Of a stretch of DNA of 64,000 bases, positions 27,692-38,700 are shown in pieces. The notes below the pieces were generated by a model, which saw nothing but the letters and a program-made list of their open reading frames with translations, was not told where the DNA came from and did no database searches. The stretch covers positions 1,810,704-1,874,703 of the forward strand of contig NZ_AJYZ02000019.1 in NCBI RefSeq assembly GCF_000272045.2. Direction: 5' to 3'. The number at the start of each line of letters is the position of its first letter. The stretch's first letter is position 1. The translations under genes were made by a program, and so were the position numbers. The DNA is from Vibrio crassostreae 9ZC13 (GTDB lineage Bacteria; Pseudomonadota; Gammaproteobacteria; Enterobacterales; Vibrionaceae).

Positions 27692-29551
27692 TTAACCATA
27701 TTTACTAATAAAAGAAATAACATGTTTATTACTCAGTAATTCGATCTTGTCGATAGTCAGTACGCAATAGCGGTAGTTTTTTTTCTTGAAGGTAATGTTC
27801 GATTTTTCTTTTGTTGGTTCTGAGAATTTATAGATTTCAAACCCAAGGTTTTTCATCAGATCCAGTGCATTTGGATTTTTGATCATCATAGAGAATTTCT
27901 TGATCTTAGTATTGCTTGCAAGAAGCTTCATATCGGAAATCAGGTTCGCAATAGATTGTTCGCGCTTCTCAGAGTGACCGCTAACCACAATGTAATTTAA
28001 GTTCTGGTTAGAATCTAAAGAGCAAGCTTGCTTAATATGTAGATGCTTATTTTGGTATTGCTCGAACACCTCTTCGTTGAAGAAAAAACCTAGGCTATGA
28101 CTAACAATATCGCCATTAACATCGACCATTTTTCTGCCATACGCCTTTTTTTCACTGCAATAGAGAAACAGATCTATGGTATCAAGGGCTGAAGGATCCA
28201 TCTTTGTATATTGTGAAATCAGCTTTATTCTATCTATTACTGCTTTGTCATTCTGATCTGTCATTAGTGGCATGATCTGACAGTCGCAGCCTTCTTCTAT
28301 TTCCCCTTTAGAGATAGACGATATTCGGCTTTGAAACGAAAAGAACCTCTCACGAAGGAAGTCTTCAAGCAATGCACTGTCTTCGTTATCTTCTGAATCA
28401 AAGGATTTCAACGTTGTATACAAGTCCAGACCAAGGCAGTCCAATAGCTTTAGGGCTTTGTAATTACTTGGTTTTACTTTGCTATTTTCCCATCGATTTA
28501 TCGTTACGACATCTACAGAGCTGAATTCATCATCTAAGTGATTAATGTATGCCGCAAAATCCTTTTGCGTTAACTTCAATTTCTTGCGCGCTTCGCGCAG
28601 TAATTGCGGAAATTTCATCATGGTAGAATATTCATCTTTGATTAGTGACATTACGTTCCGATTAGTCAGATAGTCTATTTTATCAATCGTTAATATACAG
28701 TAGCTATAATATTTATTTTTGAATGTAATATTACATTTTTTAGCAGAAGGTTCTGAAAATTTAAATACTTCAAACCCCACACTCTTCAAGAGTCTCATCA
28801 TATTGGGGTCTTTTACTAAAACAGAATATTTTTTAATGTTTTTGTTCTGAGAAAGTAACTGTATATCTGAAACTATATGCTCAATAACATGATCTTTTGT
28901 CTCTGAGTGTGAGCTTATATTAAAATAATTTATGCTTTTGCTTGAATTTAAAGAGCAGGCCATTCTTAGATCTAGCTCTTGAGTTTTTAATGTCTCAAAT
29001 TGATGGTCTTCAAAGAAAAAGCCTACGTTGTGACTCACAATGTCGCCATCTACATTGATCAGTTTGTGACCATGTGCTTTTTTCTCACAGTAGTAGAGAT
29101 ATAAATCAATTTGGTCCAATGGCGAAATATCGACTTTTGTGAATTTAGAAAGTAGTTTGATTCTGTCGATAACGCCAGTGTCACACGGCTCTGACATTAA
29201 AGGCAGTGACTTAAAGTTGCGTTCGCCTTGTTGTTGATTCAGGCCTGATAGAGCTGAAATTCTACTTTGAAATGAGCCATAGGATTCGTTTAAAAACAGT
29301 TCGATTAGTGTGTCTTTTTGTTCGGACTTAAAGCTCTTTATTGTCTCAAACAAATCTCCGCCAAGGTGCTGTAAGATCTTGAGTGCTTTGTATGTACTAG
29401 GCTTTACCTTACTGTTTTCCCAACGATTTATCGTTACGACGTCAACCGCATTAAACTCATCGTCCAGCTGATTTAAGTAGGTTGCAAACTCTGTTTGTGT
29501 AAATTGAAGTTCCTTTCTGAAGTTACGTAACAACTGTGAAAACTCACTCAT
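27692..29551 (-). CDS. Protein with two tandem copies of an XRE-HTH plus acetyltransferase-like unit
   Basis: A 619-residue protein that is an internal duplication. Copy 1 is residues 1-310 and copy 2 starts at the double methionine 311-312. Each copy has an XRE-type helix-turn-helix (about 50 residues, with DVVTINRWENSKVKPS in both), a middle of about 90 residues with VIDRIKL, and a C-terminal half ending in LMKNLGFEIYKFSEP / LLKSVGFEVFKFSEP, which resembles the last part of a GNAT fold. The HTH-coding DNA is still nearly identical over about 26 bases. No ribosome binding site precedes the second copy, so one fused chain is made. It is divergent from the giant surface-protein gene, a plausible target. 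Function unknown. Confidence 0.75.
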   Translation of the reverse strand: MSEFSQLLRNFRKELQFTQTEFATYLNQLDDEFNAVDVVTINRWENSKVKPSTYKALKILQHLGGDLFETIKSFKSEQKDTLIELFLNESYGSFQSRISALSGLNQQQGERNFKSLPLMSEPCDTGVIDRIKLLSKFTKVDISPLDQIDLYLYYCEKKAHGHKLINVDGDIVSHNVGFFFEDHQFETLKTQELDLRMACSLNSSKSINYFNISSHSETKDHVIEHIVSDIQLLSQNKNIKKYSVLVKDPNMMRLLKSVGFEVFKFSEPSAKKCNITFKNKYYSYCILTIDKIDYLTNRNVMSLIKDEYSTMMKFPQLLREARKKLKLTQKDFAAYINHLDDEFSSVDVVTINRWENSKVKPSNYKALKLLDCLGLDLYTTLKSFDSEDNEDSALLEDFLRERFFSFQSRISSISKGEIEEGCDCQIMPLMTDQNDKAVIDRIKLISQYTKMDPSALDTIDLFLYCSEKKAYGRKMVDVNGDIVSHSLGFFFNEEVFEQYQNKHLHIKQACSLDSNQNLNYIVVSGHSEKREQSIANLISDMKLLASNTKIKKFSMMIKNPNALDLMKNLGFEIYKFSEPTKEKSNITFKKKNYRYCVLTIDKIELLSNKHVISFISKYG

Positions 29552-29776
29552 TAAAACATTAACCTTCTGATAATTAACTCAATGTCTTGATTCTAGTTTA
29601 GACATCGGATTCTCTATTTAACATCTTCAGTAATTTGTTTTTTACGGATGTTAATTGTTCGGATTATTTGAACTGTATGTTGCGCATGTCCCTAACAGGC
29701 TAAGTGCCAAATTAGTGACGTCAAATCTATGGCTTTTTGCCTAGACACTTGTCAATCTACTGTGAAGTGCGCGTTA
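29552..29776. promoter_or_regulatory. Divergent promoter region between HTH gene and giant repeat-protein gene
   Basis: A 225-base AT-rich gap between two divergent genes. It must hold both promoters. The words CGGATGTTAATTGTTCGGAT (29645-29664) contain two CGGAT half-words 14 bases apart and could be a regulator site; this is a guess. Confidence 0.4.
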
Positions 29777-32700
29777 ATGTTTAGATACAATCTTGCCTTT
29801 TTCTTATCCATTCTATTGTTTCCATTTGCCTCCTATGCGGATACAACGGGTCTTGTTATGGATCTGTCTATTGACAGCGTGTCTTACGACAACGACCAAG
29901 AGGTGGCTTATACGCTTGTTTTAACGAATGAGTCGGATAAAGCTATCGCTGAGTTGGACGTTAAAGATGAGCTGTTAAATATCTTAACGACAGATGACCA
30001 AGGAAATAATGCTAACGCGTTCTCGCAAGTTTCGACTCAAGCGCAATCCTCCTTCCTGTCATCTCCAGGTGATTACAGTCGCTTCGGAAACTTAGATGCA
30101 TCAGGTGTGCGTATTGCGGCTGGTGGGTCGGTGACCTACACCATGGTCGCCACCGTTTCTGCTGACGCAGCCGGTACGATTGATAACGTCGCAAGTGCGA
30201 GCACTGGACTATTGGATGCTGTTGAATCAAATACAGAATCCATTCAGCGTGGTGTGTACCAACATGATGTTGTTGTTTCAGTCGATAAGACGAACTATCA
30301 ACTCAATAACAAACTCACCTACAAGATTAAGGTTTCGAACACTGGCGATACGTTTATTCAGACGATCGACGTTCAAGATGTCATTTCAGACATAAAGGCA
30401 CTCAATATTGAAGGGGCTTTGCAACAAGCCTTTACTGACAACGTTAACTCAGTAAGCAAGGTTGAAGGCAGCAAAAGCGATCCAGGCACCTTCGCCGAAT
30501 CAGGGGACTTATCAGTAAGTGCTGCGTCGATTGATATAGGTGGGTCAGTGACTTACGAAATTCAAGCGACCGTTGCCGACAATTTAGTCGGCGACATTGT
30601 TAATGACGGTATAACCGCTGAAACACGCGATGACTTGGTCACAGTGGATGAGGTTATCACTCCACCCACTGAGCCTAGTATCACCCTGACACATACCTTG
30701 AACCAATCGGATAACTACCTAGTCGACGATGAGTTTTCCTATACGGTCACGGTTGCTAACCAAGCAAACACTGGTATCGCGTACCATTATTCGGTTCAGC
30801 AGTTTCTTGCGGATCTTGAAACCGATCTAGGCAACGATGTCAGCAACGAAAAGAACGCAACTGACACGGTTGGTAACCCTTACGATTTTTGGACCAATGA
30901 AGTGACCTCGATCGGTTCTAATAGCCTTTCTGAACTCAATGCATCTGGAAAGGAGTCCAACAAGTCACTAGAAGACAAAGTGTCTATCTATCCCGGTGAG
31001 CAGATTGTTTATTCCGTTGTGGTGGACGTTAGCCCTGTGTCTATTGGTCAAATTCCCCAAGTTGCAGCCCGAGTGGTTGATGCTGATGGCCACGCAGATT
31101 CTGGCGATGCTTTGGCCAATATTCTCGATTCGAAAGACGTTCTGACGACGTCATCAAGTCAAATTACACGTAATAAGAACACCACAGATACGACTTATGT
31201 TCCGGGGATAGTCGGTGATAACGAAGTGGTCTATGACATTGTTATTTTTAACAAGGACACAGAGTTCTTCGCCAACGATATCGAAGTTGTCGATAAATTT
31301 GCTTGTATCGTGACAGAGCAAACGGATGGCTCTAATGCTTCAGCATTTTCCGAGTGGAAGCTTGAAGTCGCTGATAGAAGTGGTGAAGGATCGAATTATG
31401 GTTCATTTAATTACAATACTTGGACAACAAACGACATCAATTTGAAAGTCGACCTCGCACCTGAGGGCTTCGTTCATTATAAGCTGACCGCAAAAGTGGC
31501 AGACACCAGTGTGGGGCAGATTGTTGATGATGGTACCGATGCCGGCTTGTGCTTAGGGGATAACTTAGGCGAGTCGGGTTCTGGCGTCCAAATGCCAAAC
31601 TCGAAATTAAAGGTCCAAAAGGAAGTGGATTCTCGTTACTACTCAGCTGGCGGTACCCTGAACTACGACATCACGGTAGAGAATAACGGTGACGGCTATG
31701 CGATTGATATACCGGTTTATGATGATTTAGTCTCTGTCATGACTCAGTCTATTAATGATACACCGACTAAAGCGTATTTGAGCTGGATTATTACTGCGAA
31801 ATCTTATGCCTCTGACGGCTCAATTTCGACAAACAGTGATCCCGGCTTTACTGATGACATAGAAGGTAATCAGAAGAATCAAAAGATCTTAGATGTGAAG
31901 GCAAAGCTAGCTCCACACGATAAGATCGTTTATAGCATTGCCGCGACCGTAAACCCCATTGCCGATGATGAAATCCGTAATGAAGTGACGGTTGACAGCG
32001 TACTTTATTCCGATAGAGGCTCATACCCACGAGATTACTACTTAGTATTGGATAAGCGTGTTGATGGTCATGACGAACAAAACGCGTATACCGACACCAC
32101 CAATACTGTCACTTATACGATCAGCATTACCAACCCAGCAGGGAACGGTTTCGCCTCTAACATCAATGTTAAAGATGAAATCAGTACCATAGAAGCAGAG
32201 TTACTTCACGAGCCGGGTGAAACCAAGCCCGTGTTCTCTTCGTGGACGATCAGTGCAGAAAGAGAGGCAGACTCCCCGTGGGTGAAAGCCGTGACTGACC
32301 CTGGATCGTTCTCGGATAACAATGATCTGGATGCCACCGCTCAGATCCCGCCAGGTGCGACGATTACTTATACCATTGTTGGGACACTCGATCGCAGTGT
32401 CGACAGTGAGATTCTTTGGGGAGCATTCACCAATACCGCAACAGTGACGGGACCAGATACTAATCTATCGGATACGGTACGTACCTATCCTAGCGAGCCG
32501 AATCTTGTAGTCGCTAAGACCGCTCAAAATACCGACTTTGTTGTAGGTGAGCGCGCTACGTTCGATATTTATATCTATAACCGCGGTGTTGGCTATGCAA
32601 ATGACGCAACGGTACAAGATAGTATTTCAGCGCTTAACTTCTTTAATAGTTGGACAATTGTAGGTTCGACCAACACAGATAAACCGGGTTCTCGTTACGG

Positions 32701-35700
32701 TGACATTGCTAACGACACTGACATCGATACCGACGTTGATATCACTCCCGGAGGGTGGGTTCACTATGAGGTGAGCGGCATTGTTAAGTCTGACTATGAA
32801 GAAGAACAAGTATCGAACCGTGTTGATGTTTACGATCCTATTACAGACCGTGACCACAGCTCTTCCGCTCAAATAGATAACTCACACAGTACCTATGACA
32901 TCAATGTTTCATTAGCCAAAACGACCGATGTTGTCCGCTACACGCCGGGTGAAGATCTCACCTACACCATCGTTATTGGCAATAACAGCGACACTGATGA
33001 GACCGATCTTATCTTCATGGATCGCCTGAGTGAGATCACTACTACGCTAGCGAATGATAAAGATGGTGAAGTAGAAGATGTTCTTAATCAAAACCCGTTT
33101 GACTATTGGTCTGTTGATACTGGCTCTGGTTTCGGCCCTCAAACGACTGAAGATGTGGAGTTCCCAGTTTCAATTCCGGCCAAAGACTTTGTCACGGTGC
33201 GTATTAAGGCGCATGTCAAAGACAATGCGGTATCTAACGGTGTAGCGGACAGAGACGGCGGCATAATCCGCAACGAAGCCGTGCTGATTCATGATGATAA
33301 TGCCGGTTGTACTGACGATTGTGAGTATGCCAAACGTGCCGTGGCTGAAAACCATCAGGTACATAATAACGGCGGCGTTGTTCGCACTACTAACATTAAC
33401 CGCTACTCTCCGGGAGATGAGTTGACTTATACCATTAGGTACAACTCTCAAGATGGACATGGTTATCGAAACAACGTAGACGTTAACGAACTGATTAATG
33501 ACATATCAGTGGAGCTACAAGATGGCAATTCAGGTAATCCATTTTTCGATGATTCGGTAGGTTCAAACAAGTTTACGGTGGCGGTTGCTAAGAGCGATCC
33601 TGCGAACGCGGGTACAACAGATGGTACCAAAGACGGTGATGTTGCGAACGACACTGACATCGTAACCTCGATTGATATCGATGCTGGCGAAGACGTGACT
33701 TACACAGTAACAGGTACCGTAAGACCGGATGCGGTCGGTGATATTCATTATCGAGATACCGTCGTGATTCCCGATGGCTACCATTTAGATTTTGATAAAA
33801 CGACTGATGAAGCGGTGTACGAGCCCGCTCAAACCGTGACCTATCACTTAGTGATTGAGAATGACGGCAAAGGTAACGCTCACGATATTCCAATCGTCGA
33901 TAACCTCGAAGATATTACGGTCAGCTTAGTGGATGGTAATACAGGACCAGCGTATTCAGATTGGACCATCACATCGATCGCAACTGGAACTGATTCTGAG
34001 TATGTGGATGCGGGCGCAGGTGCTGGCAATGTTTACACATCAACCAACAGTAACCTAAATGTTGAAGCCGATATTCCGATGGGCGCTAAGCTTGAGTACC
34101 AAGTTGTCGCGACCATCAATGACAAAGCCAATAGCGATGTTGTTAACGTTCTAACCGTCGATGGCGACACGATATCTCATAATATTTCGCAAACTGTTCG
34201 CCAAATTGATTACGAAAAAAACATTCTCGCTTACTACGATACGGATGGTAATGAACTAGCTGGCGCTACTAACTACATGCCTGGCGGCTACATCGAGTAT
34301 GAAATCCTAATCGAGAACATCGCATCGGCGCACGTTGATGACATCAGTTTACGTGATGACATCGACCAAATAACCACTCAATACTTTGATGGAACGCGTG
34401 GCCCTGCCTTTGATAGCTGGACGATTGAAACTTTCGCTGATGGATCGGGGATTTCAGATCCTGATGTAGATAACTCGATTAAAGACAATCAACCGATTGA
34501 TACGCACTTGGATATATCGGCAGACAACTTTGGCGGTGTAGTATTGTCATCGTTTGTGCGTTACGTCATCAAGGCCAAAATCAGTCCAAAAGCAGTAGGT
34601 TCTTTCACTAACCGAGCGTACATCGATGAAGATGACGGAAATGAACTAATTGCCGTATCTCCACCTGCAAAGATGGCTGAGCCTGAAATTTCGTTCTCTA
34701 AGAAAGCATTTTATGACGCAGGCCTCTCCTCGGCAAAGACTGAGTATTCTCAAGTCGCTGGTGAAAGTGAGGTTTACTACCGAGTTCAAATTAAGAACAC
34801 GGGTAATGGTATTGAGTATGGTTCTCGCCTTGAAGATACTATTTCTGCAATTCAGACTCGCATTGCAGAAGATGCCTCGACGTCTGGCACTGACCCTGTC
34901 GGCCAGCCATTTTTATCTGGTTGGGAAGTGCAGCTAGAAAAAACGGCAGCGGTAGGTTCGATTACAGACGCGGTTGACTTCGTTTCTGGTAATAACGTCA
35001 ATATTGATAACGACATTGTTATCGCGCCTCAAGAAAGCCTAACGTTCACCATCCATGCTGAGATTCGTGAGGATGCGTTGGGCGATATTCAAAACAAAGC
35101 GAATTATGACGGTAAGGTTCGTACTGCGACTCTAATGCCACTAGGAAATAATATCAGTGTTGAAAAACGCGTGGTGTCGATTAACGGCAACCCGTTCAAT
35201 GATGGGGATACCTATCTGCCGGGTGACGAAGTTGAGTATGAATTTGTGGTCACTAACACTGAAAACGGTTGGGCGAATGATATTCAAATCAAAGACACGG
35301 TAAAGGATATCCAAGTTGAGGTTATTGGCGGAACAATGGAGTCTGCCTTTGTTTCGGGCGATATCATTCACGAAATCAGTAATGGTATTGATGCCAACGT
35401 CGATACCTATGTTCCTAGCTATAACCCAAACAATAACCTGAATATTGAAACCGATATTGCCGCAGGTGAAATACTGACGTTTAACTTAACGGGTGTTATC
35501 CGTGATGACGCTTTGGGAACTATCGAAGCCAACCGAGTGACGGCAGAAAATGAGTCTGCGACGTCAGAAACTATCCCACCTCAAGAAGCTGAGCTCGACT
35601 ATTTCAAAACCTTGGTTTACACCGATGGTGAATCGGCTGGTTGTTCAGTTCCTTCAAACGATGGCAGTAGCTGTACCTACGCACCTCGCGGGGATGTTGA

Positions 35701-38700
35701 GTATCAAGTTACGCTAGAGAATACGGGTGATAGCATCGCGAATGACGTGAGTGTTATCGATGCTATTCATACCATCAAAACCGAAGATGGTGATGATGCG
35801 TTCTCTGAATGGACCATCGCGATTGCTGTGGAACCTGTTGGTTCTTATGACGTACGAGGTAACTACAACGGCAGTGTACCATTGAATGCAACTGTCGACC
35901 TTCGCCCAGGTGAGCACATTGTATTTGACGTGAAAGGCAGAGTTTCTACGTCAGCGACAGGTACCATCACCAATACAGCACAAGTGAATGGCGATAACAC
36001 CAACGATATTGTCCTCAACCCTGGCCGCTCGAACATTCTAGTTGATAAGTGGACAGATACACCTACGTACGTACCTGGTGGAACGGTGAATTACTACATC
36101 GATATTACCAACGATGATGTGGATTCTGGCCTGTTTTCAATCCGCGACATCATCAGTGGCTTCGAAGTCGAAACTGTCGATGGTTCGATGCAAACCGCAC
36201 TCACGGAGTGGAGCGTCGATTACAATGTGCTTTATAACTCCGCGCCATCAGACCCTGACGCTAATGATTTTTCAGAGTTAGATAAGCTAGTTGGTCAAAA
36301 CAGTCCAGACATCGATTTACCTGTTGAATCGATCAAGATGGCTGGGCGTGACGATGCTGGTACGGGTGGTGGTGATAAGTACACAGCTGTCCGTATTCAC
36401 GTTCAAGGTAAGGTTCGTGATGATGCGATTGGGCGCTTTACCAATACGGCTTATCTACGACATGGTTTGGACGATTCGAAGATCGCTCGCTTACGAGAAG
36501 GCTTTATCACTCCGAAGTCGGGTCAATTGGTTCTAACCAAAGAAACGACGCCAATTGCAGAACCTGATGCTAAGTATCAACCGGGTCAACCTATCTCATA
36601 CAAGATCACCGTGGCTAACACAGGTGAAGGTTACCTTGTCGATCAAGTCCTGACGGATCGCATCGATACCATCATGACAGAGGTGGCTAACAGCCCAGAT
36701 CAAGAGCAAGCGTTGACAGGTAATTGGATCATTAGCGACGAACAGCTTGATGGCAGTGGCGATCCAGCCCTGAACGCTCGCAAAGATGTGGTTAATAACG
36801 CACAGGGTTATAGTGCGACTTACAGCATTCACCCGGGTGACAGTTATTCATTTGTCGTGACCAACACTGTTAATGATAAGGCCAAAGGCGAGATCACTAA
36901 CGTCGTTAAAGTTGATAGCGACGACGGTGAGCACTCTGCAGACGCGACCTACATTCCAGAAGATGCGCAAGTTGAGATCACTAAAGATGTCGATAAAGCA
37001 GAGTACCTTCCGGGAGAAACACTTCAGTACACCGTGACCGTTAAGAATAACGGCTTAGGTTGGGCTGAAGATGTTGCTATTGAAGATGCGCTGAAGTCGG
37101 TTGAAACCACGATTGCAGGTGGTACGACTGAACAAGCTTTTGACCCTGCTTCAATCCAAATATCGGCGGTATCGACAACCGGTGAAACCCCAGTACCGGA
37201 TGCAACCCGTGGTGAAGACCTTCATGAGACGCTCGATATTGCGCCTCAAGACAGTATTGTTTTCACTATTCAAGTTGCGACTAATCCGTTGGCGACAGGC
37301 GATATTACTAACATCGCATCAGCGACCTTTGACGGCACAACATTTGATGACAGTGCTACCAGTACACCAGTGTTGGCGACGGTTTCGGTCAAGAAGACGG
37401 TTGATACGCCATCGTATGAAGTAACCAAGCTGATTAACTACGACATCACCGTAACCAACAGCTCTGATGCGTTTGCATCTGGTGTTCAACTTCAAGACAT
37501 CATCAGTGACATTCAAGTCGACACGACCGCGGATAAACAAGAGTCGGCATTCCTACTATGGGAAGTGAGCTTTGACGCCTCGGATGATCGCTCTGTTGTC
37601 ACTCCCAAGACGTTCGACTTGAGTGAAGATATCGATGTGAGTATGGATGTGGCGCCACAAAGTACCGTGACATTCCATGTTAAGGCGTTGATTCGTACGA
37701 CGGCGATTGGCGATATCAGTAACACGGCAACCATCACTTATAACGGAACACCACAAGACTCAACGGTAGTCATGACACCGAAAGACTCTGAGTTTGTTGC
37801 GACGAAAACTAACGTACAAACCGAGTATGAGCCGGGTGGTGAGCTGGAATTCTTGATTACCATTAAAAACACCTCTAACAACTACATCAGCGATTTAAGT
37901 GTTGTCGATGACATGAGCACGATAGAGGTGGGCTATTACGATGGTACCACTGGGCCTGCTTTTGTTGCTGGAACCACTTCTTTGGTTGTTGAGTCAACCA
38001 CGGTAGGAACGACGACGGAGCAAATTAGCCCGATTGAGTACAGTGTGGATATTGCACCGCACGGCACAGTTGTGTTCCGCTCAAAAGGCACCGTAGTCGA
38101 TACCGCGACCGGACACATCATTAATACTGCGCAAGTAGATGGCGGCGATGTTATCAGTCCTCCAGTTCAAACAGTTGCGGCTGTGGTTCAAGCTGAGCTG
38201 TTTACCGATGCCCCGTATTACGTGCCGGGAGAGCAGGTTGAGTATCACTTAGTGGTGCAAAACATAGGCCGAGGTATAGCCAAAGATGTCGCGCTTTACA
38301 CCCAGTTCTCTGAATCCATGGGTGATCATATTGATGGTAATTTTAGTAATGCGTTTGATGAATGGACACTAACGGCAACATCAGAAGGGGCTGAAACTCA
38401 ACCTGGCACCTTTGATGACGACAAAGACCTGTTCACCTTGGTCGACATATCGCCGGGCGGCAAGATTGATTACACGTTCACATTGACGGTCAACGAAGAC
38501 ATGCTGACTAATATCGATGTGCTTGGATACTACCTCGACTTAACTGGTAGCCCAGCGATGCGCGCTCGTTCTAAAGGCATGTTGGCCTCTGAAACCTCGA
38601 TGCAGGCAGTGGCAGATCAAGTATCTGCTTTGGATTTGCCGCCAGTGGGTGCTGATCTGGTTGTTGAAAAACGTTCTGATAAGCCTGAATACACCGAAGA

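Noticed and set aside
29729..29776. Upstream ATG of the giant protein at 29729 as the true start
   Set aside because: It has no ribosome binding site and would put 16 polar residues before the signal peptide; the ATG at 29777 gives a normal signal peptide.
34650..34937. Extra genes in other frames inside the giant protein gene (also 30012-30230, 37101-37424 and others)
   Set aside because: They are shadow frames, Arg/Leu/Ser/His-rich, without ribosome binding sites; the main frame has clear protein repeats throughout.
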